Positions 1 through 8,825 of a DNA stretch of 64,000 nt are shown here, piece after piece. The stretch covers positions 1 through 64,000 of the forward strand of contig DASREL010000090.1 in assembly GCA_035652075.1 (NCBI GenBank), read 5' to 3'. A program made the position numbers and the translations under genes. This DNA comes from Gp6-AA45 sp035652075. GTDB lineage: Bacteria > Acidobacteriota > Vicinamibacteria > Vicinamibacterales > CAVVIG01. Under the pieces are notes generated by a model that was given only the letters and a program-made list of their open reading frames with translations, was not told the origin of the DNA and searched no databases. Numbering within the stretch: the stretch's first letter is position 1; every line of letters begins with the position of its first letter.

Positions 1-926
1 TCGTCGGCGTTGAAACCCTGATAGAGAAAATGCCGCAGGTAACGGCCGCTCTGCGACACGCCCCAGCCGATCGCGTAGCGAATTCCGGGCAGTGGATTGT
101 CGGACGTCGTGTCGTACTTCAGGAAGCTGATGAGATCGCGAGCGCCAGACAGACCGAATCCAACGACTTTCGGATTCTGGCTGCGATACACGACGTCGTA
201 GATGCGGCCCGGTTCGAAACCGCCGTCGAGCGCGACGTTCGCATCGTCGACGAACCGCCACTTCGATCGCGGGATCATCTCTCCGCGCGCGGTGATCTCG
301 TCGCGAACGGTCATCACGTAGTCAGGCGCGTTGCGATCCAGCGGCGCGTAGGCGAGATGATTGCGGTCCGCGACCGGCGCGGTGTTCGAGCGCTCGTTGA
401 GGATGAAGTTGCCGCGGACCAGGCCGGTAATCGGCTTGCCGTTTTCGGTCGCGATCGGCATGTCCATGCGCATCACGCCGGCTCGCTGCGGCACATCCCA
501 CTGCCATCCCATCCAGAGCAGTGAGAAGCCCTGCTTCATCAATGCCCCGTCGCCGAACTCCGCTTCCGTCGTCGGATCCGGCGAGCCCGTCGCCTTCTGG
601 AACGTCTGCAAGAGCGATTTGCCGCCGCGATTCCCGACCTCGTAGAACAGCCGTCCATTGCCGCGGCGCGGATCGACCGGCTTGATCAGGTAGAAATCGG
701 CGCTCGCCTCGACTTCGCCGCGCGCATTCTTCGGCGCGAGTTTCAGGTCGACGATGATGTCGTTGGCGTGGTTGTTGGGATCGACACCGAAATCGACTTT
801 ACCGACCAGCTTTTCGTACGGTCCCGCCGCGCCGAACGACCGGCCATTCAGGATTGGTTCGCGCCGTTCGACGCGCAAACGAACAACCCTCCCTTCGGCG
901 GCGGATGCGGTCAAAACCAAAAACAT
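1..926 (-). CDS. alpha/beta hydrolase domain protein, C-terminus cut off by window edge
   Basis: The frame is open from an ATG at 926 to the left edge, about 308 codons, so the C-terminal part is missing. It opens with a short hydrophobic leader (MFLVLTASAAEG) that suggests export; an in-frame GTG lies immediately upstream. The sequence fits the large alpha/beta hydrolase domain family common in Acidobacteriota (Abhydrolase_10 type): an NGRSFGAAGPYEKLVGKV start, a beta-rich N-terminal half, and near the cut the motif GWGVSQSGRYLRHFL. There, S-Q-S-G-R looks like the nucleophile elbow. The substrate is unknown; an esterase- or lactonase-type activity is likely. It lies upstream of the M28 peptidase on the same strand, separated by an inverted repeat. 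Confidence 0.7.
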   Translation of the reverse strand, partial: MFLVLTASAAEGRVVRLRVERREPILNGRSFGAAGPYEKLVGKVDFGVDPNNHANDIIVDLKLAPKNARGEVEASADFYLIKPVDPRRGNGRLFYEVGNRGGKSLLQTFQKATGSPDPTTEAEFGDGALMKQGFSLLWMGWQWDVPQRAGVMRMDMPIATENGKPITGLVRGNFILNERSNTAPVADRNHLAYAPLDRNAPDYVMTVRDEITARGEMIPRSKWRFVDDANVALDGGFEPGRIYDVVYRSQNPKVVGFGLSGARDLISFLKYDTTSDNPLPGIRYAIGWGVSQSGRYLRHFLYQGFNAD

Positions 927-989
927 CACGCAGAGCCCGCGAAGCCCGCAGAAAGATCTGAAGTCTGCGCGCTCCGCGTGCTCCGCGTG
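927..989. repeat. imperfect inverted repeat made of 9-bp words
   Basis: Two 25-bp arms (927-951 and 965-989) flank a 13-base loop. Each arm is built from consecutive 9-base words: CACGCAGAG, CCCGCGAAG, CCCGCAG in the left arm and, read on the other strand, CACGCGGAG, CACGCGGAG, CGCGCAG in the right arm. It fills the gap between the hydrolase fragment and the M28 gene. It could act as an RNA hairpin or be a mobile palindromic element; its role is unknown. Confidence 0.7.
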
Positions 990-999
990 AGGTTGTCTC

Positions 1000-2643
1000 T
1001 TAACTCTTCGGACGTGTGTCGGCATTGGCGATGTCCCAGCTCGCTTGATGGATCAAGCGCGCCACTTTTTCGAGCTTCACGTAGTTGATCTTCTCGGGAC
1101 GGTCGTAGCGCGTGTGATAGTCCGGATGCAGTCCGGTCATGAACCCGAGCGCAGCCACGCCGCTCTGCAGGAACGGCCATTGATCGCTGCGTCGGACGAG
1201 TTGCGAACTGTTGTTGTCGTATCGCTTCTTCAACTCGAGGCCGACGGTCGCATTCGATCGTTCCATGCGCTCTGCGAGTTCCGGCACACGCAGGTACCCC
1301 ATCACGTTGACGGCGTTCGCATTCGATTCGGCGGTCTGCACCTCGAGGCCGTTGAAGCGAGGCCCGCCGCCGACTGGGACTTCTTCGTTCCGGCCAACCA
1401 TGTCCATGTTCAACACGGCTGCAACGGTGTTCAGCGGCGCAAGCGGCTGCTCGGTGTACGCCCACGCGCCGAGCAGTCCGCGCTCTTCCGAATTCCACGC
1501 CGCGAACAGAATGCTCCGTTTCGGACGACGGCCCTCTTTCGCGGCTGCTGCGTAGGCTTCGGCAATTTCGAGCAGCGCTACCGTTCCCGATCCGTTGTCG
1601 TCGGCGCCGTTCAGGATCTGCGTCGCGTCTGCCCCGTCATGATCGAAATGCGCGCTGACGATCACCCATTCGTCCTTGAGACGCGGGTCGCTGCCTTCGA
1701 GCAGCGCGACGACGTTACGGTCGGGGACGATGTGACGGTCGACGGCGACGTGGAGGTCGACACGTGACGTGCCGAGCGGAACGGCGGCAATGCCGCCCTT
1801 CGCCGATTCCGCGGCCTTCGCGAGCTCCTCGAGAGATTTGCCCGACATCCGCGCGATCTCGTCGCCGACGGCCGGCGAGATTTGGGCAACCGGAATGTGC
1901 ACGCGATCGGCCCACGTCGCCAGCGTGTACGGTTTGATGCGCGGCGGTTGCGCGGGCCAGAAGTTCCGCGCCGTCTGCTCGAACGTGCTCGGGCCGGGAT
2001 GATTCTGAATGTCGGTGACGAAGAGCACGGCGCGCGCGCCGGCCTCCTGCGCGGCAACGACTTTTCGCCATGGCGTCGCGAACTCCGACGTCACGACGCC
2101 GTCGAACGGACTGTTCGGATCGCGCTCGCCCGGTTCGTGATCGAGGATCATGGCGATCCTCCCTCCGATGATGGCCGCGCCCGATCGGTAGTCGTCCCAC
2201 TGCAGCTTGGGTGCCTTCATCCCGAACCCGACGAACACGACCTCGCCCGTCGCGCGACCGCTCGCGCTGAATCGCTGCGGATAGAACTCCTGGCCGGTGC
2301 TCGGGTGACGGCTGCTGCGCTCGTCGACGCTGACGATGTCGAGCGCGTTGTCGGCGCCGAGCGTCGGCGTCATCAGGTTGTAGTTCTGAAAGTACGAGTT
2401 GCCTGGAGCAGCCGGTTTCAGACCGAGCCGTTCGAAGCGCGATCGGATGTAGTCCGCTGCCGCGCGATTCTCGTCGGTGTCGGTGAGCCGGCCATGCATC
2501 GCATCGCCGGCGAGAAAGAACAAGTCGGCGCGCAGATTGTTTTGGGTGATCGACTCGTTCTGCGGCGCCTTCTGTTGCGCCACGACGATCGTCGCCATCG
2601 TAACTGCAACTGCACCTGCAACTGCACCGGCCCTGCGTTTCAT
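1000..2643 (-). CDS. secreted M28-family zinc aminopeptidase with PA-type insert
   Basis: 547 residues. The start at 2643 was chosen because it gives a lipoprotein-free signal peptide (MKRRAGAVAGAVAVTMATIV) and overlaps the upstream DUF2569 stop as ATGA; a longer in-frame extension is only a shadow of that gene. The peptidase half has the M28 co-catalytic zinc ligands: SAHFDHDG, NGADDNGSGTVALLEIAEA, AAWNSEERGLLGA (Glu-Glu), NMDMVGR and a late GLHPDYHTRYD. The region around residues 140-250 (GEVVFVGFGMKAPKLQWDDY and following) resembles a protease-associated domain. It probably trims peptides outside the cytoplasm. The signal peptide is encoded by alternating CTGCAA/CTGCAC hexamers. Confidence 0.9.
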   Translation of the reverse strand: MKRRAGAVAGAVAVTMATIVVAQQKAPQNESITQNNLRADLFFLAGDAMHGRLTDTDENRAAADYIRSRFERLGLKPAAPGNSYFQNYNLMTPTLGADNALDIVSVDERSSRHPSTGQEFYPQRFSASGRATGEVVFVGFGMKAPKLQWDDYRSGAAIIGGRIAMILDHEPGERDPNSPFDGVVTSEFATPWRKVVAAQEAGARAVLFVTDIQNHPGPSTFEQTARNFWPAQPPRIKPYTLATWADRVHIPVAQISPAVGDEIARMSGKSLEELAKAAESAKGGIAAVPLGTSRVDLHVAVDRHIVPDRNVVALLEGSDPRLKDEWVIVSAHFDHDGADATQILNGADDNGSGTVALLEIAEAYAAAAKEGRRPKRSILFAAWNSEERGLLGAWAYTEQPLAPLNTVAAVLNMDMVGRNEEVPVGGGPRFNGLEVQTAESNANAVNVMGYLRVPELAERMERSNATVGLELKKRYDNNSSQLVRRSDQWPFLQSGVAALGFMTGLHPDYHTRYDRPEKINYVKLEKVARLIHQASWDIANADTRPKS

Positions 2644-3056
2644 GCTTCGTCCCCCGAAAAGGTGTTGCGAACGCGTTGAGACCGGAAAAGATACATCAAC
2701 CAGACGCCGTGGTACGCGAGTGTTGCACCGATGTAGATCGGCGTGTCGCCGGGCATACGATTGCTCGGAAAGTATGGCGTCGCATAGACGAAGACGTCCG
2801 TCGCGGCGGACGCGATGAGTGCCGTTTTCGTCAACGACACGGCGAACGGACGCCGTGCGAGGAGCGACAGTCCCGCGGCGATCCCGACCGCGACGACAGC
2901 CAGCCGCAGCAGCAGCACCGCGATCGACGGCAGCCCGCGCATCGTCACCGCATCGAGCGCGTTGGATGCCGTGAGGCCTGCGCTGATCGGCTGCCATACG
3001 AGCAGCAGCACGCACAGCAGCAACAACCAACCTCCAATCCCGGCTGGCGTCTTCAT
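2640..3056 (-). CDS. DUF2569-family membrane protein
   Basis: 138 residues starting MKTPAGIGGWLLLLCVLLLVW, the typical GGWL opening of DUF2569. About four hydrophobic segments are visible: 8-25, 45-68, 80-97 and 108-125. The start at 3056 is chosen for this family N-terminus; the frame stays open further upstream, where the sequence is only the antisense of the SixA gene. It overlaps the following M28 peptidase by 4 bases, so the two are probably co-translated. Its function is unknown, and the pairing with a secreted peptidase is the only contextual clue. Confidence 0.75.
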   Translation of the reverse strand: MKTPAGIGGWLLLLCVLLLVWQPISAGLTASNALDAVTMRGLPSIAVLLLRLAVVAVGIAAGLSLLARRPFAVSLTKTALIASAATDVFVYATPYFPSNRMPGDTPIYIGATLAYHGVWLMYLFRSQRVRNTFSGDEA

Positions 3057-3079
3057 ACGTCGTACTTCATACTTCAAGT

Positions 3080-3520
3080 TTGCAGCTTTTTCTCGTTCAT
3101 CACGGCGATGCGGTAGGTCCGGACGTCGATCCGCGCCGGCCGCTCTCGGCCGTTGGCCGGGCGAGCGTCGATCGGCTCGCGAACCTCGCGGCGCAGCGCG
3201 GTGTCCGGCCCGCCGCCGTCTGGCACAGCGGCAAACTGCGCGCGAAACAGACGGCGGAAGCGTTCTGGCGCGCGTGCAACGCGCTGGCGGAATTCTCCGC
3301 CGCACGGCATCTGCAGCCGGACGACCCGCCCGAATGGATGCGCGATCAGCTGATCGGTGAGACGCGCGACGTCCTGATCGCCGGCCACTTCCCGCATCTG
3401 CCTCGGCTTCTTGCGCTGCTCGCAGGCGGGGCGGAGAACGACTTCCCGATCCACGGGGTCGTGGCACTCTTGCGCGAGAATGACGGAGAGAGCTGGAAGG
3501 AACTCTGGAGGATTGTGTAA
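3080..3520 (+). CDS. sixA: SixA-like histidine phosphatase
   Basis: 146 residues of the short SixA branch of the histidine phosphatase superfamily. SixA removes phosphate from phosphohistidine, classically on HPt domains. Visible motifs are MQLFLVHHGDA at the N-terminus (normally R-H-G), RPLSAVGRASVDRLA, the S-G-K-L-R-A-K-Q-T phosphate pocket at about residues 50-58, and GHFPHLPRL carrying the second catalytic His. The arginine of the RHG triad is replaced by His while the catalytic His and Gly remain. It is a lone plus-strand gene, divergent from DUF2569 and convergent with the barrel protein, with a long hairpin repeat between the two stops. Confidence 0.85.
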   Translation: MQLFLVHHGDAVGPDVDPRRPLSAVGRASVDRLANLAAQRGVRPAAVWHSGKLRAKQTAEAFWRACNALAEFSAARHLQPDDPPEWMRDQLIGETRDVLIAGHFPHLPRLLALLAGGAENDFPIHGVVALLRENDGESWKELWRIV

Positions 3521-3590
3521 TGCGGATTGGGGATTGCGGATTGCGGATTTATTGATGAATAAATCCGCAATCCCGAATCCGCGATCCGCA
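3521..3590. repeat. 33-bp-arm inverted repeat built from TGCGGAT heptamers
   Basis: Arm 3521-3553, loop GATG, arm 3558-3590. The arms pair over 33 positions with four mismatches and consist of repeated 7-base words (TGCGGAT, GATTGCG variants). It sits between the convergent ends of the SixA and barrel genes, where it could stop transcription from both sides. The same heptamer word recurs at 48630-48673. Confidence 0.8.
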
Positions 3591-3598
3591 ATACAAGA

Positions 3599-4180
3599 TT
3601 AACGGATCACGATGCCGATGTCGGCGCGCCAGAAGTGGAGCTGGTTGTTGCCGGTGAGATCGATCACCTGATTGCCCGTCGAGAGATTTTCGAAGCCGCG
3701 CAGGTACTTGATGTCGCCGCGCAGGCCGAAGTGATCGTTGAAGTAGCCCATCGCGCCGGCGCCGAGGTCCCAACCCATTTGGTTGTTCGAGGACGAGACC
3801 CGCGCCACCGTTCCGCCGTCAAGCTGCGTGCGCAGCAGGCCGACGCCGCCGGTCACGAACGGACGGATGCCGGCGCCGTGCGTGCCGCCGACCGGCACGC
3901 CGACGATCACGTTACCCATCAGGTTGATGACGCTGTTGTTGCCGAAGTCGTTGTTGGTGCCGAAGAAGCTCGGGCTGTACCCGAAGTCGAGTTCGCCGCC
4001 GATGACCCCGGCGCCCATGCCGCCCGCGTCGACGCCGAAGCCGGCGCGGCCGTTGTTGAAGCTGCTCCCCGCGTTCGCGGAAGCCCACGGGCTGACGTAC
4101 CCTTCGGCGTGCGCTGCGACCGGCGCGAGCGCGAACGCGACCGCCGCCGTCACGATCATTGTCTTGAGAACACCTCGCAT
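3599..4180 (-). CDS. small outer-membrane beta-barrel protein
   Basis: 193 residues: a clear signal peptide (MRGVLKTMIVTAAVAFALAPVAAHA) followed by alternating-hydrophobicity strands rich in Gly and aromatic residues. It ends in FWRADIGIVIR, consistent with an eight-stranded OmpA/OmpX-type barrel (beta-barrel domain of the PF13505 kind). FVTGGVGLLRTQ, GWDLGAGAMGYFNDHFGLRGDIKYLRGF is the typical penultimate strand pair. Its role is unknown; such proteins are adhesins, stress proteins or small porins. It is the last gene of a minus-strand run and lies 43 bases after the decarboxylase. Confidence 0.8.
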   Translation of the reverse strand: MRGVLKTMIVTAAVAFALAPVAAHAEGYVSPWASANAGSSFNNGRAGFGVDAGGMGAGVIGGELDFGYSPSFFGTNNDFGNNSVINLMGNVIVGVPVGGTHGAGIRPFVTGGVGLLRTQLDGGTVARVSSSNNQMGWDLGAGAMGYFNDHFGLRGDIKYLRGFENLSTGNQVIDLTGNNQLHFWRADIGIVIR

Positions 4181-4223
4181 CTAGCCCTCCTTGTCGCTGG
4201 TGGGCGGTGCAAGCATAATGCCT

Positions 4224-5660
4224 TCAATGAGTTAGGTTGAGCTCTCGCGTGCTCTGCTGCAGCAGATCCCAGACGCGCTGCACGTGTACGGCCGTGGTGC
4301 GCATGTGGCCGATCGCCACGCGAATCGTCAGCCGGCCGCGCAGCCGCGTGTGCGAGATGAAAATGTTGCCGGTCGTATTGACGAGATCGATGAGCTGTTC
4401 GTTGGCCCGATCGAGCTCGGCCTCGGAAAGGGCGACACCGCGGGGATTCCAACGGAAGCAGACCACGCTCAGCGGCGCCGGCGCGAGGCGTTCGAAATCA
4501 GGATGAGCATCGACCCACGAGGCGAGTTCGCCGGCGAGCCGGATGTGTTCGGCGATTGTCTGGCGTAACGCGCGGGCACCGTACGATCGCAGGATGAACC
4601 ACAGCTTCAGCGATCGGAAGCGGCGTCCGAGCTGGACGCCGGTATCCATCAGGTTCTTTACGCTGTCGGCTTCACTCGTCCGCAGATATTCGGGCGTGAG
4701 CGAAAACGCTGCGCGCATGACGTCCATGCGCCGCGAGTAGAACGCCGTCAAGTCGAATGGCGTGAACAGCCATTTGTGCGGATTGACGACCACCGAGTCC
4801 GCACGTTCGGCGCCATTGAGGATGTGTCGATGCGACGGCAGCATCGCGGCGACGCCGCCGTACGCCGCGTCGACGTGCATCCAGATCCGCTCGCGCGCGC
4901 AGACGTCCGCGATCGCGTCGACCGGATCGACGCTCGTCGTCGACGTCGTCCCCACCGTCGGCACGACGCAGATGGGGAGAATACCGTCAGCGCGATCGCG
5001 GACGATCTGATCCTGCAGCGCATCGACGCGCATTTCGAACCGATCGTTGGTCGCGATCTTTCGCAACGACTCGTGACCGAGACCGATCGCGATGACCGCC
5101 TTGTCGATCGACGAATGGGTCTGGTCGGAGCAGTAGACGGCGACGCGAGGAACCTCCGATCGACCGGCGAGTCCCTTCGCACGCACGTCCGCGATTGCGA
5201 CCTGTCGCGCCGCCACGATCGCGTGCATGGTCGCGATCGAGGCCGTGTCGTAGATCACGCCTTCGAACGAATCGGGCAGGCCGATCAGACGACGGAGCCA
5301 GCCGAGCGTCACCTCCTCGAGCTCGGTCGCGGCGGGGGATGTCCGCCACAACATCGCCTGCTGGTTCAGCGCCGCCGACAGAAAGTCGGCGAGCACGCCC
5401 GGCGCGCTCCCCGTGATCGCGAAGTAGGCCATGAACCCCGGATGATTCCAGTGGGTGAGGCCGGGGACGATCACACGCTCGAAGTCGCGCATGATGTCGC
5501 CGAACGGTTCCGGATCCTCCGGCGCTTCGCGCGGCAGCGCGTTGACGATGTCGCGCGGCTTCACGCGCGAGAGCACCGGGTATCTATCGGAGTGTTCGAG
5601 GTAGTCGGCGATCCAGTCGACGAGCTCGTGACCGCTCTTGCGAAATTCGTCTGCGTTCAT
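4224..5660 (-). CDS. PLP-dependent group II amino acid decarboxylase (aromatic amino acid type)
   Basis: 478 residues, start MNADEFRKSGHELVDWIADYLEH, the standard opening of aromatic-L-amino-acid/tryptophan decarboxylases. Landmarks are PGLTHWNHPGFMAYFAITGSAPG, HVDAAYGGVAAM (the Asp that contacts the pyridine nitrogen) and VVVNPHKWLFTPFDLTAFY, with the PLP lysine in NPHKW. Length and motifs match the active family, so it probably converts an aromatic amino acid to its amine. The substrate cannot be fixed by eye. The start at 5660 overlaps the kinase stop (ATGA), indicating translational coupling. Confidence 0.9.
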   Translation of the reverse strand: MNADEFRKSGHELVDWIADYLEHSDRYPVLSRVKPRDIVNALPREAPEDPEPFGDIMRDFERVIVPGLTHWNHPGFMAYFAITGSAPGVLADFLSAALNQQAMLWRTSPAATELEEVTLGWLRRLIGLPDSFEGVIYDTASIATMHAIVAARQVAIADVRAKGLAGRSEVPRVAVYCSDQTHSSIDKAVIAIGLGHESLRKIATNDRFEMRVDALQDQIVRDRADGILPICVVPTVGTTSTTSVDPVDAIADVCARERIWMHVDAAYGGVAAMLPSHRHILNGAERADSVVVNPHKWLFTPFDLTAFYSRRMDVMRAAFSLTPEYLRTSEADSVKNLMDTGVQLGRRFRSLKLWFILRSYGARALRQTIAEHIRLAGELASWVDAHPDFERLAPAPLSVVCFRWNPRGVALSEAELDRANEQLIDLVNTTGNIFISHTRLRGRLTIRVAIGHMRTTAVHVQRVWDLLQQSTRELNLTH

Positions 5661-8245
5661 GCTTGGAAACGTCCGAACAGCGGTTCGCCACCGCGCGAGG
5701 CGTAGAAGCCGTACCCGGCCAGAGCGGCCAGCCCGAGAAGCAACCACGTCGACGTCGCAGCGTACGGCGCCGAGACGTCGACAGTGGTCGGAAACGTGTT
5801 GAGTGATTCAAAGACAAAAAACGTGACGCACAGCGCGATGAGGCCGAACCGCAGCAGCACTCCGACGACGATCAGAATCCCCACGATCGTGTACGTCACG
5901 TCGAGCGCCAGCCGTTCGCCCGAAAACATCCCGGTGATCGCGATGGGCAACACGATCACCGACGTCAGTGCCACGACGATCCACGTGCGGCGGACGATGG
6001 CCTTCAAAAAGACGACGATGAAGAGCACCTGAAATGGACTGATGATCGCGCGAGGGATGCCAAAGAGTAGCTGACCGACCACGCTCCGCACGCTCTCGAG
6101 CGGCGTCGTCGTCGTCACCGTCGGGATCGGCGGCGGACCGATCAGGCCTTCGAGGATGGCATGCGTCGATAAATAGATCGCGATCAGCGCGCCGACGGCC
6201 ACGCCGACGAGCACTTCACGTCCGACGGCGGGATCCAGCCACTGCCCCGTCATCAGCCGCGACCAGCCGATCAGCAGTTGCGGCCAGAATCGCCGCACGT
6301 ACGGTTCGAGCGCGATGTAAATCACCCACAGGCCGGCAGCGCCATACAGTGCGATTGCGATCGCGGCGGTGACGCGGAGGTACTCGAAGTTGACGTTGCC
6401 GGAGTGCCGCCCGCTGATCAGCAGATAGGCGGCCCATGATATGAAGATCGCGGCCGACATGCGGAATGCGCCGCGGCGGTCGCTCTTGCCGCCGCGGTAA
6501 TTGATCCGCGCGAGAATGCACGCACCGGCGAGGATCAATCCGATCACGATCGTGGAGCCTGCGGAGAAGACCCCGGCCGCCGACGTGCCGCGAGGCGAGG
6601 TGCCGTTCGAGGGCTCGTTCCACGGCCCGACGATCGAGAACCAGACCGGATGTCCACCGAGCGCCGCGGCTTCGACGTGGATCGGCAGGTTCACGTCAGG
6701 CATGATGCCGTCGAACGCCGCCGTCACGTCGGCGTACGCGCGCGGCACGAGGCGGACCGGTGCGGCATGGAACGATCCGTACGGCAGACCCGCCGCGTCA
6801 AAGAGCACCGACCAATCCACGGGCGCTGATGCCGGTTCGCGAACGGCATACGGCACGACCAGCAGCGACAGCAGCCGACCGGCGGGATCGAGAATGATCG
6901 TCCGCATGCCCGGCACGGTTGACGGCGGATCGTCGAGCGTGACGGCCGACTCGCGAGCGGTCGTCGGCATCAGCTCGCGATCGCTCGTGCGATACCAGAA
7001 CAGCACTGTCGGCGCTCGGCCGGCGGCAAGCACCCTCCACCGCTCGGCGCCGTGATCGGTCCGTGCGATATAGCGCAGGAAGGATGGCGTCACCGTCCAG
7101 CCGTCGGCGGAATCGTACGGCTTGGCTGGATATCCCAGGCGCTCGAGTACGTCGATCGCGCGATCGCGCAAACCGTCGGTCGACTTCGTGATCGGGACGC
7201 GGTGCAACAGCACCACGCGATCGGATAACGCGGCGGCGGCGACGAGCGCAACGAGCGCAACCGCCAGAACCGCAAGGCCGATTTCGGCGCGTAGCGCGCT
7301 GCGATCGCCCGCGGCCGCGACCATTTCGGGCGACGGCGTCTCTCCCGCGGCCATCGCCGCCGCCAGTTGATCCCCGCCAGGCAGCGCGGCCGCCACCGCG
7401 AGTGCGGACGCGGGACGATCGTGCGGGTTGCGCTCGAGGCATCGCATGATCGCGCGCTCGACCGTCGGATCGAGGTCGGGCACGACCGAGGAGGGCGTCC
7501 GCCAATCCGACGTTTCGTGCGCGCGCAGCAGCTCGTTGATCGTCTTCGCGTCGAACACGCGACGGCCGGTGAAGAGTTCGAACAGGATCAGCCCGAGCGA
7601 GTAGATGTCGCTTCGCCGCGTCACCTCTTTGCCTGCGAGCTGCTCCGGCGCCATGTATGCGGGCGTGCCGGCCCGGATGTTCTCGACCGCCTCGCCCGCC
7701 GACGCCAGACCGAAATCGGTGATGCGGACCTGGCCGTCGCCGTCGATCATGACGTTGGCCGGCTTGAGATCGCGATGCAGCACGCCGCGTTCGTGCGCGG
7801 CGGCGACGCCGGCGCAGAGCTGCCGCGCGACTTCGATCGCCTTGTCCTGCGGAAACCGGCCGATCCGGCGCAGGAGCGACGACAAATCCTCGCCGTCCAC
7901 AGACTCCATCGTCAGAAACGGGCGGCCGTCCGCGTCGCCGATGTCGTACATGCGGCACACGTTGCGATGCGCAATCGTGCGCGCGACCCTGACTTCGTTG
8001 TGGAACTGCGCGAGGCGCACCGGATCGTGCGCGACGTCGTCGGGCAGAAACTTCAGCGCGACGGTTTGTCCGAGCTTGAGGTCCTCGGCGCGGTAGACCT
8101 CGCCCATGCCGCCTTTGCCGAGCGGCGCGACAATGCGAAAGCGGCCGGCGAAGAGCGTACCGGCCGCGAACCGTCGAGAATCGCCGCTGTTGGTCGAGCT
8201 CGTCGTCGGCGTCGTGACGTCGGCGAGCCGTGTGACGTCGTCCAT
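5657..8245 (-). CDS. transmembrane Ser/Thr protein kinase with polytopic C-terminal half
   Basis: 862 residues. The kinase domain at about 35-290 is complete: GKGGMGEVY glycine loop, VALKF lysine, HRDLKPANVMI catalytic loop, ITDFGLA and GTPAYMAPEQL. After a linker comes a membrane segment (LAVLAVALVALVAAAAL, about 320-340), then an extracytoplasmic stretch of about 190 residues with no domain I recognise, then roughly seven hydrophobic segments to the end. This Hanks-type receptor-kinase layout is common in Acidobacteriota. The start MDDVTRLADVT at 8245 is taken because the frame upstream is antisense-like to the phosphatase gene. It is coupled to the downstream decarboxylase by a 4-base overlap. 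Confidence 0.88.
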   Translation of the reverse strand: MDDVTRLADVTTPTTSSTNSGDSRRFAAGTLFAGRFRIVAPLGKGGMGEVYRAEDLKLGQTVALKFLPDDVAHDPVRLAQFHNEVRVARTIAHRNVCRMYDIGDADGRPFLTMESVDGEDLSSLLRRIGRFPQDKAIEVARQLCAGVAAAHERGVLHRDLKPANVMIDGDGQVRITDFGLASAGEAVENIRAGTPAYMAPEQLAGKEVTRRSDIYSLGLILFELFTGRRVFDAKTINELLRAHETSDWRTPSSVVPDLDPTVERAIMRCLERNPHDRPASALAVAAALPGGDQLAAAMAAGETPSPEMVAAAGDRSALRAEIGLAVLAVALVALVAAAALSDRVVLLHRVPITKSTDGLRDRAIDVLERLGYPAKPYDSADGWTVTPSFLRYIARTDHGAERWRVLAAGRAPTVLFWYRTSDRELMPTTARESAVTLDDPPSTVPGMRTIILDPAGRLLSLLVVPYAVREPASAPVDWSVLFDAAGLPYGSFHAAPVRLVPRAYADVTAAFDGIMPDVNLPIHVEAAALGGHPVWFSIVGPWNEPSNGTSPRGTSAAGVFSAGSTIVIGLILAGACILARINYRGGKSDRRGAFRMSAAIFISWAAYLLISGRHSGNVNFEYLRVTAAIAIALYGAAGLWVIYIALEPYVRRFWPQLLIGWSRLMTGQWLDPAVGREVLVGVAVGALIAIYLSTHAILEGLIGPPPIPTVTTTTPLESVRSVVGQLLFGIPRAIISPFQVLFIVVFLKAIVRRTWIVVALTSVIVLPIAITGMFSGERLALDVTYTIVGILIVVGVLLRFGLIALCVTFFVFESLNTFPTTVDVSAPYAATSTWLLLGLAALAGYGFYASRGGEPLFGRFQA

Positions 8246-8271
8246 CGCTCGGCTGATGCCTTCGCGAGACG

Positions 8272-8799
8272 CTAGCGCTTGTGGGCGGCGGAGTAGTCGA
8301 TTGCGAACTGTTTCAGGCCCTGGTTCGTGAGCCCGAGGGCCGACGCTTCGGTCGACGCGCGATCGACGTCCCAGTGGTCGACGGCGAGGCGCTTGATCAT
8401 CCACATCGCGGCGGCGCGGTTGCCGCTCGCGCAGTGAACGAACGCCGGCTGATTCTGTTTCGCGGTAATCGCGTCGAGGAACTTGTCGGCGGTCGCGGCG
8501 TCGGGCGATTGGCCATTCATCGGGATATGTATGAATGTGATCCCGGATTCCTTCGCGGCCGCCGCTTCCTCGTCGATATTGGCGCCGTTTTCGGTCGGCA
8601 GCCGCAGGTTGATGATCGAGGCGTAGCCCATCTTCTTCAGTTCGGGCACACCCTGCGCCGTCGTCGCGCCGGCGCACGCGATTGTCGTGTCGAGCTTCTT
8701 GAAATTCGTGACGCCGGGGACCGTTTCGCTCGTGACCTGCTGTGCGAGTGCCGACGTCGCCACGGCCACGACGAACGCGGAAGAGAACAATGCGCGCAT
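8272..8799 (-). CDS. exported tyrosine/dual-specificity-like phosphatase (DUF442/PTP-like)
   Basis: 175 residues with a signal peptide MRALFSSAFVVAVATSALAQ, so it probably acts outside the cytoplasm. The fold signature is that of PTP-like phosphohydrolases: VTNFKKLDTTIACAGATTAQGVPELKKMG, NLRLPTENG, and the active-site loop FVHCASGNRAAAMW. There are four residues between the Cys and Arg, as in DUF442/rhodanese-like loops rather than the classical five. The start at 8799 is the only one giving a signal peptide. It lies between the HAAS protein (26 bases upstream) and the kinase (26 bases downstream), so all are probably one transcript. Its target is unknown. Confidence 0.75.
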   Translation of the reverse strand: MRALFSSAFVVAVATSALAQQVTSETVPGVTNFKKLDTTIACAGATTAQGVPELKKMGYASIINLRLPTENGANIDEEAAAAKESGITFIHIPMNGQSPDAATADKFLDAITAKQNQPAFVHCASGNRAAAMWMIKRLAVDHWDVDRASTEASALGLTNQGLKQFAIDYSAAHKR

Positions 8800-8825
8800 G
8801 AGGAACTCCTTCGCAGCGAATTCTG

